Shown: in pieces, positions 11,614 through 24,504 of the stretch
Layout of the letters: every line of letters begins with the position of its first letter
How positions within the stretch are numbered: position 1 is the stretch's first letter
Assembly: GCA_026874595.1 (NCBI GenBank)
Contig: CM049319.1
Location: 3,374,601 to 3,438,600 of the forward strand
Source: Sipunculus nudus
Taxonomy: Eukaryota; Annelida; Sipuncula; Golfingiida; Sipunculidae
Length of the DNA stretch: 64,000 nucleotides
Direction of reading: 5' to 3'
The notes under the pieces: model-generated
The model's input: the letters and a program-made list of their open reading frames with translations, nothing else
What the model was told of the DNA's origin: nothing
The model's database searches: none
Position numbers and translations under genes: made by a program

Positions 11614-14600
11614 TCATCGCCGCACTTTGGATATGATATAATACAGTATAACAAAAAGCGCAACCAAGCCAATAATAATATAGCACATGACTTTTCTGTT
11701 GTTCTTGCCGCTTCCAATCATGTGATTGACACGCTTCAGACTCCCAGTGAGTAGTCCTTCGGAATCATTGAAGTCTGAGCCCTGAAAGAGACAAAATATG
11801 AATGACTCAAATGACTAACTGAAAATGACACCTGTTTCAGGACCAGATGATTAACATTGAAAAATTGCTTTACAAATGTATTGCATTCCTGTTGTATACT
11901 TAGAGAAGTCAGATTTGTAATTATATAAAAAAAAGATAATCACACATTATACATGAAAACATGTTTGTACAGCTTAATATAATTTTTTATGACAATAGAT
12001 ATTTAAACAAGGGACCCATGGGTCATGTCATTCAGCTGAAATCTGTAAAATTTCAGCATTCTTTTGGGTTTTCATATATATTAGCATTTGGAAAGCTTAG
12101 AGGAAATAGCCCTGCTAGAATGAAACCCTGTAAATTATAGAATAATGAGCATCAGCCAATGTATAATAATAAACATTAATTCATTAAATAAAATAAAATG
12201 CTGTAAAAAAAATCAAATGAGCATAAAAAATTTTAAACGCATGTTTAAACAAGACAAGTAGCTATAAATCTAATTTGCACTGTGTTATAAATTAAACTTG
12301 TGGCCTGATACCATTTAATGATGCAATAAGAAAAAAAAGGGCTGAAGTGTTATATGAAAGAATACATTTCATAAACAACAAGCAAATTTGAGGAATTAAT
12401 GTCCTCCACTTTGGGATCTTGTTGTCTGTCATGCTTGATAAGCAACCAAAATTGTGACATGTGGAGAAATCTTGAGGGCACATATCAATTTAAACAGATC
12501 CACTATGACATTTGGAGACATCTGCAGGCGACCATAAAAACTAAAACACAGACTTATTGTCAGCTGAGCTAAAAAACATTCAATTGTGCCTGGCAGCATC
12601 AACAAAAAACCTTGCTTCAACTGAATTTAATTTCCTTTGGAATACTGAATTGGACTCAAAATCTTTGTTCTCCATTTTTCTGTATGATAATGCTAGAAAA
12701 TGGCCCACAAATAAGCTTGGTCTGCAGTACCAGTTTTTAAACATTTTATTTAATTCTGATTTCATGTCCTGTCAGAGCCACTGATAATTGTATCAATTTC
12801 TCACAGAGGCATCAACAATTTCCCTGACTGTCAGAGGCATTTATAATCATGTAAAATTCTTGCATCATTACATATTATGATAAGACAATACACTAGTTCT
12901 AATTACCCACCATTCCTCCCAGGTAAACATTCTGATCCTTAGTCTCCTTCTCTATGTCAAAGGCCAGCTGTAAAAAAAAAGAGTAAGAAGAATTAATTTC
13001 ATGTGAACCTGTGACAGAAACGAAGGCATGAATACAATCACTCTCAAAAACCTACATAATGACTTATGACGTTATGACTCTTTGTATAACCCTCATGTGT
13101 GTATGTCTGCATGTATCATACTATATATATCAAAGGCGAGCTGTAAAAAAAAGTAAGAAGTAATAATATCATGTGAACCTGTGACAGAAACGACGGCATG
13201 AATACAATCACTCTCAAAAACCTACATAATGACTTATGACGTTATGACTCTTTGTATAACCCTCACTGATGATGTGTGTATGTCTGCATGTATCATACTG
13301 TATATATCAAAGGCGAGCTGTAAAAAAAAGTAAGAAGTATTAATATCATGTGAACCTGTGACAGAAACGACGGCATGAATACAATCACTCTCAAAAACAT
13401 ACGTAATGACTTATGACGTCATGTCTCTTTGTATAACCCTCATGTGTGTATGTCTGCATGTATCATACTATCAATGACAAAGGCGATCTGTAAATAAAAT
13501 ATATGTACAAAAGTATTGAGTTCACCTGTTTTTCTGTGTTTTTGAGTGACTACACATTGTCTGTTTGGAGTGGTGTCTTAAACATCTGAATCTGTTTGGA
13601 GTGGTGTCTGACAACCTGTTTTTCTATCTCTCAGTCTGTATTTGTGTCCCTTTTTCTCTGTGTCTGTCTCTCTTCATGTGTCTGTTTAAGCCTATCTTTG
13701 TCAGTCTCTTGGTATGTCTGTTTCTGGCTCTTTCTCTTCTTGAATCTTTTTGTCTGTACCACTGTATCCCCCGTTTCCCGTATTTTGTCCGTCTTGGTCT
13801 CTTGGGTTCCTTGTTTGTCCTTTTGTTATAAGGATGTTTCTCTGTAGAGGAAGTGGATGTTTATGTATGCTGAACAAAAAAAACCACAAATCTGATCTTC
13901 ATGTTTACCATTCTTTTCCTGAAAAATAAATCCCATGGAACTAGAATCTTCTACATGAAGTTTTACATGTAACTTCACCATTCACCTGGCCACAGCTTAT
14001 TTAACTTCTACAGGATAAAGTTACATAAGGTTGTTCTTCAGTTGAATTTTTCCCACAACTGCTCCCCCCCCCCATCCCCCTTTCCACTAGCACCCCCACT
14101 AATCTTATTCCATGCTAAATCACCTACAGCTGCCATCTCAGATTTTTATGATTTTTTTTTTTTTTTGCAAATACCTACACAACTGAGATGGTCACCTGGG
14201 AAGGTTTTGGAAATTTAGGTGATTTGGCATGGAATGTCGCATATTTATTAACTAATTAACTATTAATAACTTACTGATTTCAGATAACCAACTTTATGTG
14301 ACAGGTTTTCTGTTCTTGCCTGGTTCTCCTGGGCCAGCATTTCTTCTGTTGCAGCCACTATAAAGCAAATAAATAAATTGTCAGCAGATGATTGTATATT
14401 ATGAATCCCCTAAAATCTCAATAAATGGGGAGGGGGGTTATATAGTGAAAGAAATAAACTGCCTTTGAAGAAATCTTTCCTGTAATTTCAATCAAATTAT
14501 TAGCTGCCCTTAATACTAAGCTAGTTTCTCGAAAATTGGCTGAAAGCTGCCGGTTTCTTCAATTTTGTCTATAATTTAAATCTATTTTGTTTATAGATTT

Positions 14601-17443
14601 GCAATATGGCGTGGCAGAGAGCCTTGTTAAACAAACCCAGCAGGATATCTGGACTGTCTTTCTGATCTTGTGGCCTATCACATGTTGATAACTGTCCTGA
14701 TGAGTTTGAAACTCAAAACAAAATTTAACAGCACTCCTCTCTGGGCTGGTATCCCCTTTTCTGGCAAGGGATACATGGCTGCAATAAAATAATCTGAATG
14801 TCGTAAGAGGTTGACCGAGTGGGAATTTAGCACAGAGCCTGGGAGCAAATCTCAACCTGTTATTAAATAGTAGCATTACCGGTTCGACTTTTTACCGAAA
14901 CTGACCTCTATTACCGGAACTGACAGGAACTGACTGGAACCGACTTGGCAATATATTAAATTACATTTAAATTACATTTTCTATTTCCATATTCTCAGAC
15001 AATGTGAAACATATTGTAATACAGTAACAACACAACATAATTAACACGATAAAATACAAGGTTTTGTGAAATGATCATAACATAAAAGTACCTCATTTTC
15101 CATTTATGTTCATTTGTAAATATTTGTTCAGTTTTATAACATATAAATTATAATGAGATATTTCAATTTTTGTGTAAAGAATGACAATTTCATGTAATTT
15201 TCAATTTAATTTATATTTGGACAAGTATAATTTCCTCAGTAAAATTATAATATTTTCAGCATCTTTTCCAAAACAATTTTGAATATTCTGAACAAACAAT
15301 TAAAGCAGAATGACAGAATTTGGGAATGAAAGAAACAGTGCTGATTAGTCCAGCACCCTCTGATCTGTTTTTGTTTTCCTTGAGCAACTGCAGGGTGTGA
15401 TGAGCTGATTAAGGGTGATAATGACTGGCTGGCTGCCCTCAGCCCTAGGCTTGTCACCCTGAGCTATTGAGGCTAATGCATCGATGCTTTTTTACTGGTT
15501 GTCAGTATTGTTCTGAGTGAATAAAAAGAAGACATATTTTCTGCAGTTCTATACAAGGAAACCCAGACTACACTGTGCAAAACTTTGAGTGAAGTTGAGT
15601 GAAACATTTAATTTAACATCTGAGAAAGCAGTTTATTTTGACATTTTGACTTAATTATCATAAATATGATAAAATACATCAGCAGCTGAAAGACACCATC
15701 TTGCGCTGACAAATTAAGAAGAAACGTGTAGAAAGTTCCAAAGTATACATTAATAAGTTTATCTAAAATGTTCTGCCATTGTAACATCATGTCCTAAATA
15801 TTGCCAAAAAACGATGGGCGCCCCTCGGTGGGACAAATGTTATCGACTGGAAGGGCCTATATATAGCAGCATCCCTACAGGACTATTTTTCAGTATTTGT
15901 AAATTCCTGATGGCCAAAGTATTAAAATTAATGCAAAAAAAAAGATGTTAAAAAGAAAACTTCTCCTTTGCGTTCATATAATTATTTCTGAATTTAAATT
16001 TCAAATATGGTACATGTGCAACACTTAGAAATAAATAAATCTAACAGTCCAAGGTGATAAGGACAGACATGTCTAAGGCATTCCATGCATTTGTCATGAA
16101 TAAATAAGCTGTTTGAATGAATTCTTACTTAAACTGATCATGATTGACTGTATAGTGGAATTTTACATTTGTTTTTCAAATGGTACAAATTGTAATCATA
16201 AAACCAAGCAGCTTGATGCTTAACATCGATAGGTCCAGATGATATAGATTTTAAAACAGGAGTCATATGAGATGTGGGTCACTGGCTTGTAATAATCTGG
16301 ATACTGTATAACTGCAAATATTGCGGTGTAGGCTATGTTTCTGTTTCCATGGATATCTCCAGAAAGGAGAGAGCACAAGAGCTAGGGGTAGATACTGTAG
16401 ATCAGTAAATTGTCATGGTCCATATCTTAAGTTTACTTGCCTCATGAGGTATTTGTTGTTGACAAAGACATAATTTATAATAACATTATACATGGATTTA
16501 TAGAATATTGGGAAGTATTATAAAAATGTTTGTCTTTTGCTTGTTTTTTTTTTTTTATTATTTTGATACTGGTATATCCATGCTGACTGATCTGCTATTT
16601 TTGCAATTTTACTATTAAAAACAATTTTGGGTTAAGTAAAGTAAGATCAAATGTGTGTTCTTCAAGTCAGTTCCAGTACCATTTTAGGCAATTCCACGTA
16701 AGATATTGATAGTCACAGTTGGATATAACTCATCAAGTTATGTTACTATAAAATATGTTTTAAAATAACTTAACAAGTGCTTTATTTTCTTTTAAGTTCT
16801 GAAAAAAGGCAGTCAGTTTTGGTCAGTTCCGGTAATATGAACTCAGTTTCGGACAGTTCCGGTAGGTTCCGGTCAGTTCCTGTAAAAAAAGGAGCCCGTA
16901 GCATTACTACTCATGGGTGGATCCAGGATTTTGGAAACGGATAAGGTCCAACTCTGGAGGACTAATTAGATTTAGAAGACCCCTAAAAACAGGGTTTCTA
17001 CTGTATCCAAAGAGAAAAATAATGTTACGGCCTAAATTTAAAAGCTTGGGGGGCCGGGGGGGGGGGCAATCTGGAGCCCCTGGATTCCACCTCCCCCCCC
17101 CCCCCCCCCCCCCTTCTCCGGAAAAGGATAAGCTACTTCTGTCTTATTCTATGGTCTGAGACCAAATTCACATTTTCGACCACCTCTAAACAGCTGATTT
17201 TATAACACTGTCCTGTACGCACTCACCGCGTACGTCACGCCTCAATAGTTTTCTGAAATAACATTTCCACCGCGTACATCACATCATTAACAAGTATAGT
17301 ACAGTCCACAACACAATGAAGCGTTTACACATGATGGACACATTGAACAAAGACCAGAGATTTTATTCTAACGGAATATTTTCAATTTAAAAAAGAGGAA
17401 CAATATACATACTTCTGCCGTTTCGTTGTGACCAAGTTGCCAT
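11614..17443 (-). CDS. BET1L: BET1-like SNARE protein (GS15), four coding exons, complete
   Basis: BET1L is a Qc-SNARE acting in retrograde and intra-Golgi vesicle fusion. The minus-strand exons are 17443-17413 (ATG, ATWSQRNGR), 14357-14275, 12967-12911 and 11781-11614 (stop). Introns use AGAA|GTATGT, TAG|TG, TCA|GTAAGT, TTTACAG|CTG, ATG|GTGGGT and TTTCAG|GGC. The first junction completes a Met codon (phase 1) and the others are phase 0. The product is 112 aa, against 111 for human BET1L. Residues 16-78 form the SNARE helix: EEMLAQEN, then VGYLKSLAFDIEKETKDQN with zero-layer Gln50, then GLLTGSLKRVNHM. Residues 88-107 are the C-terminal anchor (VMCYIIIGLVALFVILYYII), with the basic end SKVRR. 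LLTGS.KR and the DQN.YL.GM motif favour BET1L over BET1. No exon is damaged. Intron 1 carries a 2.0-kb transposon and intron 2 a tandem repeat derived from the exon 3 border. Confidence 0.93.
12958..13500. repeat. Tandem repeat (170-177 bp unit) copying the BET1L exon 3 splice acceptor
   Basis: The word CAAAGGC starts at 12958, 13131, 13308 and 13478, so three full units and one partial unit are present. Each unit carries TGTGACAGAAACGA.GGCATG, TCTCAAAAAC.TAC and a GTATGTCTGCATGTATCATA word. The first unit begins inside BET1L exon 3. The later units therefore contain minus-strand copies of the polypyrimidine tract, TTTACAG, and about ten bases of exon 3, all within intron 2. Confidence 0.9.
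13565..13830 (+). repeat. Degenerate (TCTG)n-rich tract in BET1L intron 2
   Basis: Three copies of a TTTGGAGTGGTGTCT-type phrase at the start are followed by a CTGTCTCT-rich stretch. The overlapping hydrophobic open frames are a consequence of this composition, not a gene. Confidence 0.6.
14880..16897. mobile_element. Non-autonomous DNA transposon with 10-bp target duplication
   Basis: The 2018-bp element is bounded by identical GTAGCATTAC at 14870-14879 and 16898-16907. The left end starts CGGTTCGACTTTTTACCG, and the right end read inward is GGGCTCCTTTTTTTACAGG; both lead into AACTGACC. Subterminal copies of ACCGGAACTGAC occur several times at each end in opposite orientation. The 10-bp duplication and subterminal repeats fit a Mutator-like (MULE) origin best; hAT would give 8 bp. 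No transposase frame is present. It sits in intron 1 of BET1L. Confidence 0.75.
16912..17115. mobile_element. Small GGATCCA-ended MITE fragment with poly-G and poly-C
   Basis: It begins GGGTGGATCCAGG and ends with CCTGGATTCCACCTCC, an imperfect inverted pair, enclosing G11 (17056-17066) and followed by C21 (17093-17113). Related GGCGGATCCA or GGCGGATTTT starts lie at 43661 and 50143. Confidence 0.45.
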
Positions 17444-17580
17444 GTTGTCACTGTCGTCGTGTTTTTGTTTCTCGGTTACCGGTAACCGAGACCAGTCTTT
17501 GTAAATAAAGAATTCGCCCCGATATGAATTCGGTCAGGCGAACTCGGTCCGCTTCAAAGACGTGCAATCGGGCTTGTCGT
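17444..17580 (-). promoter_or_regulatory. BET1L 5' region with a perfect 20-bp palindrome
   Basis: CTCGGTTACCGGTAACCGAG at 17471-17490 is its own reverse complement and ends 27 bp before the BET1L start codon. The local sequence is richer in CpG than the surroundings, as expected for a housekeeping promoter or leader. There is no TATA box. The ACCGGT core could be a Grainyhead/CP2-type site. Confidence 0.5.
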
Positions 17581-17599
17581 AAATTAAAGTGAACATTTG

Positions 17600-20500
17600 A
17601 TACACAGAACTCCCCAACACACACATTTTGTAGAAAGGTCCTGAGGGGGAGATGCTATTTAGCCTGAACCTTTTGAATCTATATTATTATTATTTATTGT
17701 TATTATTATTTGTATTAGTGTAAGTATCATTATAATTATTAATTTTATTTTTTAATGATATGCAATGCATAACAAATCCACAGATACATATCCCGTATAC
17801 CACTGCAACATTTTTTTTTCAAAGATAAAAAAAAACACTTTTTACATTTTTATCAATGTAGCCTGTAAAAGCTGTATCGAAGACTTCAATAGTTTTCATT
17901 CCGTGCACGACAGTATTCACTCCAGCATTTATTATTCTGCAAACTAAATTTATATGAGTGGCTGACTGGCAACTACTTTAGTACTTAAAAAAGGTATTAC
18001 CGGATTTTGATCTGAGTTGATTTTCATTGGTAGGATGAAAAATGCATTCAACTCTGCAGCTAACCTTGAACAACATAATATTGATACATACCAGAGGATT
18101 AATTATTTACCATTCTGATACTGAGCAATTTCTTTGTTGGGACAGAAGGACCATTCAGTGGGATCAGGGGTCTCGTTTTCTCTGCAGCTGACTTGTGAAC
18201 CGGTTTAGAAAAGCATGACACTGTGTTTAGCTCATAGAAATGGAATTTTTCATGAGGATCCCGGGGGAGGGGGAGTTTGTTAGACAAAAGTTACAGTTTT
18301 ATATAATTCAATGACAAAAAAATTGCCTGAAAGGTCTATGTTTTATCAATAAGTACACGAACCGAGGTTATGTTTTCACCCATGTCTGTCTGTTGATATG
18401 TCTTTCTGTTTGATTTTTTTATAGATATGACCCGAACGTTATTACAGAATGGATTTTTTTTAATTATTCTTTAAGCTGCTCATTAACCCATCTTTTGAAA
18501 AAGAATTTATGATTTCTGGCTTCATCTGTGTATATATGTATGATTTAAGGGTAATTCTGATTTTGAAACGTACAACTCCTCCGTTAATGATGTATGAACT
18601 TGTTTATCAACAACATGTTTGTAAACACAGCAATGTTGACAAACGGGAAAAACATGTAACCAAGAACTGTCCCTTATTGCAAAACACCATTTGCAAAGCT
18701 ATGGTTTTTCTGACTTGCCACCAGATGCCCTTGTTGATTTTGTTTCGGGCCCCCACATATTATAATAAATACTAAAGCAAGCAGCCTGTGTGTGGTTATA
18801 TCCAAATTTTCTGGTCTATTTTTATGAAAGCTCGAAGTAATTACCTTTAGTTTATAAAAGTCAGGTGATTGGTCCCTATTACGTCTGCAGCGTTTGATTG
18901 TGATGATACATGTTCCAGATATTTCATTAGCTTTTGAATGATGCTACTTAACTTTTATTAATTTATGTCATTTCTATTTTATGTGGTATTGTGCGGTTAT
19001 CGAATTAAGCCGGTGTTATTTGTTTCAAAATAAGTTTACTGTGCTGTTTATGTCTTGAATAAAAGTAGTTGTCCTTTTGTATAATCGAGCGGCTCAAATC
19101 TGTTTACTGAAGTCAGTTTACACCCACTACAGGAAAATGGCGCAGGTTTGAAAACATCATATCGAAAATTTGTGGTGTAGAGAAACCTGTGATGTTTGAG
19201 ATTTCGTTAGGTATGACTCGAGATATTTTAATCGTAATCAATAATACATCTTCAATACACAGACAACTCTTTCATTCAGTCATGCACAGAAAGTAATTTT
19301 ATCCTGCGTCGTGTGAGGTCTTTTGTGTCTCCGGTACAGAAGAGTCAACATGACATCAATGCGTCTCGTTTTCACCCGCTTCACGGCCTCATTTGCCATC
19401 CTCGTTTATTGTTCTTTAACTCATAACCGATGCAAGTGCTGTATTCTTGAAATACCTGCATGTATTTAGTATTTCCTTCCCTGTTTACATGTAGAGATGG
19501 TATAAACAAGGTTATCTTTCTGTTTTTCAAGGTTCAATTTGTTTTATTGGTTGTTTAAACATTAATCTGAAAAATATTTTCAAATATCTGTTTTAAGCCT
19601 TGTAGGCTTGTACCACATTGAATTTAAAAATAAACATAATCTTTCAAAACCATTACAAACAAGCTTTCGTCCTTAAATAAGTCTCTATAGGGTAATCTTA
19701 AATATTTGATCAAAATCCGAACCGGGGTCACATAGCCTCGTCGTTATGGCGGTGAATTGATTCTTCGTTAGTGACGCATTGAAAAGAGAGAGGGAGTAAG
19801 TGCGGGATTATATTTATTTCAGATCAATATTGAGGTTAAATGTAAATACATATTTTATGTTTATTTTGTACAAAGAAACTACATCATTTGTAGAGAGGTT
19901 AGAAATAAAGACAAGATAAAGACGAAAACAATTGATAATTTAATGTAGAAAAAATATAACTAATCTGTAGGCTGAATGATGAAAAAGTCAGTGAAACTTT
20001 GGTCGAAAATGCCAATGTCAGTTTTACTGTCTCTGAAATTAACAATGTCGAAGACGAGGCTTCCTATAGCCTGGTCCTCTTCAAAAATTTCTGGCGATTT
20101 CCCTTTTCAAGACAGTTAACTCAATTCAATCGAATGTACTTTTGTTTTATAATTTTTTTTTCACATGAATACCAAAATTTGTTACCCGATCATGTCTCCC
20201 ACTATGAGCTGTAAAAGAAACAAGTTAATTATTAGACCTGCACATATATAATATCAGTTTGATAAATCTTTTGTCTCTCAGCATGCTCATACTTTATACT
20301 TTTATGCCTCATTTTCCAAGTGTGGCATCCATAAAAAGATGTACAATATATGACTAAGAGAGATTATTTACAATCTGTCATTTTAGGCAAATAGAAAGTT
20401 ACTTTTCTATATAACAGAGATTAAGGTTTGGCGACAAGTAATACCAAAGGTTAACTTTAAAGGTACAGATGCATTTGCAATAATATGTCCAGAAAAAGGC

Positions 20501-20680
20501 TGGTACATATTAGTAATTTAGAGTTCATTTATGATAAAATGTCTATGTCATTATATCACAGTGTACAATTTGTACTTCCGACAGTTTTATTTCAATTTGG
20601 CCAACAAGCTCCGTAAGATTAATAAGGAATTTTAAAGAATAAAGAAACGTAGAAAGAAATGCCCCGTGAACTCTTGTTGG
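17600..20680. other. Intergenic, no gene recognised
   Basis: AT-rich; includes an ATT-rich microsatellite near 17685-17720. A 39-codon ATG frame at 19350-19469 has a signal-peptide-like start and a cysteine-rich end (NRCKCC) but no supporting splice or family evidence. Confidence 0.45.
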
Positions 20681-20689
20681 ACTTGGGTA

Positions 20690-20905
20690 TGTAATCGTCC
20701 CCATTGCTTGGTTATACAAACGAGGTATCCGCGAAAGGCGCACTCGTTTGCGAGTGAAGCACGGCCTTTGTGCACGGCCTACCCATTAAGCCTACAGAGT
20801 TCACAATGTGGATGGGGGCCGACCGTGAAAAATCTCACCCTTCGATGACATTCGAACTCACGATCTCCCGGCTTTGAGTCCTTTGCTCCACCCCTCAGCC
20901 ACAGA
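20690..20905 (-). mobile_element. tRNA-derived SINE
   Basis: Read on the minus strand, the element starts GTGGCTGAGGGGTGGAGC (A-box-like), has GTGAGTTCGAATGTC (B-box-like) about 50 nt later, and continues into a body shared with the truncated copy at 1280-1415. This spacing is that of a tRNA head; stems are degenerate, so it is not a tRNA gene. Confidence 0.65.
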
Positions 20906-20914
20906 AGCCGGTGA

Positions 20915-23900
20915 TCTTTTTTCTTATCAAATGTCAGTACAGAAATGTCGCATTTACTGGGATAAGATTGATCTATACGGATAATTTAGCAGTAATTTGG
21001 CACTGATTATGAGTTTTTGTGCACTAAATGACATCACGAGCAAAAAATGCGAGCAGAAAAGACGAACACGAATCGATTTTTTCTTTCCTCGCGATGAATG
21101 CAAGCGGCTGGAAACATAAATGAAAATGCTTCAACTTGTTTCTTCTTGCTCGATATCTCTGCTTGTAGAAAAGCGCCGAGGTTTAAGACTCAATTTATCT
21201 TCCTGAGAAACAAACGATTGCCTCACGTTCTTAGGTAGGATAGAGAGATAACGTCGCATGGATTAGTTGCAATCATCCAATGAAAGTAAGGTCATATAAC
21301 CAAATAGATAATGTAACATCATTATTTATTCATACAAGATAGAGCTGAAACGAGATCTCCTTTCATTTAATAACAACCTTATTCTTTTCTATATCCGGAT
21401 CCGGTGTCATGGATTCAACGAGCGCCTGTATATTTCCAATGATTTCAATATCTTTGAATCATCTTCATCGGGTGTTCGTCCGTACTGCTTAATTTCTTTT
21501 TTCTTATCCTCTCTAAACCAATATCATTAATATTAAAGACTTACCACAGTCTCTTCAATATCCGGCACACAGCTTTGTTGAAATGCTCGCCCTGGTCACA
21601 CTTAAGATAAAACAAATTCGACTTCAATTGAAGGTTTTGATTTGTAGCTCACAACTGTTAGCACGAGGGATGAAGAGTGTGTTGGTAAATTTACTCTCAA
21701 CTCCATTTTTCTCAAAATTGCCACTAAAAATATCACAGCGGCTGTTCTTTTCAGGTTTTTCTTACATCGGCAGTAGAAGTAGGAGCTGTTTTTTGCAAAT
21801 TCTATGTGTTTTTTTTCAATAAATCCCATTAAATTTGCAGATTTGAATCTCGTATATATATCACGTATTTTAATGCTTTGCTAAAAAATCAATTTCCATT
21901 AATTGTTTAGAAAAGGTCACTTATAAACTTCTCAATCACATTTCAATGGATTTTGTTAAATTTTTAACAGGACAAATTGTTTCATAAACCGTGATTAACC
22001 TAGATTATTGTAACCTGCAGCCTCGGCATGGTAATTTAACCACATATCTTTTTGATTTCTACCATTCTGTTTTGATCGACCTGTAGACGCTGTCAGAAAC
22101 GAGCCTTGTTGTCGCGAGTGTTTTTTTTTTCTTGCTTCATTTTAAAAGAGGATAACTTTTTTTATTAAATATTCCTCTTTAGTCTTTTTTTTCTTTATAA
22201 ACCATCAGTAAGTGATGATTTATAACGTGCAACGGATAGATGCAGATCTGACACCATATAATTCCTAATTTAGCCAAATAAATTTGCTTGTTCCGTACCA
22301 AAGAAAATACTAGACATTTATACAACTCGATTGCAACAACACCCATATGTTTTTTAATAATTGAATGGTTCCAACATACAATTATTTGCCCATATTTTTT
22401 ATGTTAAGGGAATATAGATTCCTTTTTTTTTATAATGAAACCTCCATTCATTATTTTCCGTTGCTATTTTGCATTCAGTATTATGGATACTTTTTAAGGA
22501 TGTAAAAAGTTATGTAACAGTTGACGTACCATATACATTCCTCATATGTTATAATTGGCTGCTTTTAAATAGTAAAAATAAGCACAATATGATATATGAA
22601 CAGGTAACTTTCAGTGACAGGAAAACTACCAACGATGCGACTTTCTTCGACCAGTGAGGAAGAGGTAATTGCGACTCTTCAAATTATGTTCTTATGCATC
22701 AGAACAATTTTGTAGCTATGTTTTCTTTTACACTTTTTTTTTCTAACACATCTTTTATATTTATTTCTTTTCTAAAGTTTTAAAAATATTTATATTAATT
22801 TAAATATCTAATACCCTGCTCTTACCGCTGAGTGCAGGAACTTCTAATTTAACATTCGGTAATATAATCAAAGGACTTTTCTCGTTTCTTAGCTTCTCCA
22901 AAGCAGTTACTGTTGCATTTGTGAACACAGTGCTGTTGACAATTCTTTTTAGTTTCCTAGCCTTGTTAATCCTGTATTCCGTGGTAAATTTTGGGATATT
23001 ATATTTTAGATGTTCCTTTTTGTCCTTGGCTTTAACTCCCATGCAGCTCTTGTTTCCATTTCTTTATCAAATTTCTTCTCTGTATTTTATTATCTGTGTC
23101 ATGAAGTAAAGCGTTATTAAATTTCTAATAACTTGGGTCATGTTTTGCTTCTGAAAAGAAGATGGTTTTGACAATGTGACCAAATGATCTGAGTCCACGT
23201 TCGTCATGGTATCGTTTTTTGTCACATATGACTGTAAAGACGGTGAACACAAGAATAAATGTTATCTTATTTTAATCAAAGAAGTGAGGATAAGTTGTTT
23301 GTAAAGCAATAATTTTCCATTGGTTAAGGCGATATACTTAGTGTATATAAATTATCCTGTAACTGCATTTGGACTACAGCTCCATTTAACACTTAGCTCA
23401 ACAAAGCAACCAGACACACGGAGATAAAATAATAACTTTGGACAAGCAGTAGCCAAGATAAGAAGTGTTTTTAAACTAGAATGCCAGTCACTTGTAATTG
23501 AAATTACTTTCTTTCATAAAAAAAAGTTGTAGCCTTGCACTAATATTATCTACAGAAAATCTGCGGAAGATATAATCACTCACACAAACGTACCAGGCTG
23601 GCTAGTTTGTATAAGTTGAAGCGGCAAATATATCGCTCAATCTAACCTGAAATTAACTTGCTGTGAACAACCAGCGAATATTCTCACAAGTCCAGAAAAA
23701 AACACAGTGATGAGGTTTACATTTGACGTGAGTTTGTCATTGCAGAGGCTGAGCGAAAATCTTTTTTTTTTTAAGCTTAATCTCCAGTTACCTTTTTTTC
23801 TTTCGATGCACATAATAAACCACAGAAAGATTTTTCATTATTTACTTTCAATATCTTCTTTTTAAACATTTGCGGAACCTTTTGTTCAGTCTGCTTAATT

Positions 23901-24500
23901 AGCGGAAGCAAACTGTGATAGGTGTGCTTACAGGTGTAAATGTAGCGAAACTAATGCCCTGTGTTAAAAAAATGCGCTGTTAGGGATCAAACATGGAAAT
24001 AACGATAATGACGTGTTCTTTATATCAGTTGACTTCAGGTTGGTTTGATGCTTAATTATACGGTATTTTTTTGTAATTCAGTGTAACACGGTAATAATGC
24101 AGAAAATAAGAGTTTAAATCACGGGCTTAAATCTTAAAAAGCCTTTGTGGAAGGGCCCGGGGTTGCAATTCGTGGCAGTAATTATGTAGAGATAATTTTT
24201 CAGAGCACTGTTGGACGTAGTCTAACAACATGTGGTGAACGGTACAGAAGTATCGGGGATGGGTATTCCATGCAAGGGTTAATTTTATTTTCAAGGGCTC
24301 AAGCCAATTTTTGTCATCTTAAAACCTTACTTCCACCTTCTCTATAATTCAATATTTTCTTTAAGCATTCCTTTCACTTTTCATTGTTCTATTTATGTTT
24401 GACATTTTTAATTTATTTCGTAGCTGGGTGGCAGGAAACAAACTTATAGGCCTGTTAGCGTTCTCATAAAAATTAGTTGAATTGATAGTCATCCCGGCCA
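20915..24500. other. Intergenic, no gene recognised
   Basis: Several minus-strand stretches look partly coding (around 21410-21600 and 22828-23042) and have passable splice sites, but their frames do not join without stops and no family is recognised. Poly-T and AT-rich runs are frequent. Confidence 0.4.
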
Positions 24501-24504
24501 CTGT

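Noticed and set aside
11514-11717. 67-aa minus-strand open frame over the BET1L last exon
   Set aside because: It is a shadow in the wrong frame; the real SNARE reading frame crosses it through exon 4.
13565-13889. Overlapping hydrophobic open frames in BET1L intron 2
   Set aside because: Composition is explained by a TCTG/CTGT-rich simple tract.
21410-21600. Two minus-strand coding-like stretches (near CDQGEHFNKAVCR and KKKEIKQYGRTPDEDD)
   Set aside because: Joining them at the visible splice sites creates a TGA stop or leaves frames that do not agree; no family recognised.
22828-23042. Minus-strand ATG frame beginning MGVKAKDKKEHLKYN with a possible GTAAGA donor
   Set aside because: Length is within chance range, it is preceded in frame by TGATAA, and no partner exon or family was found.
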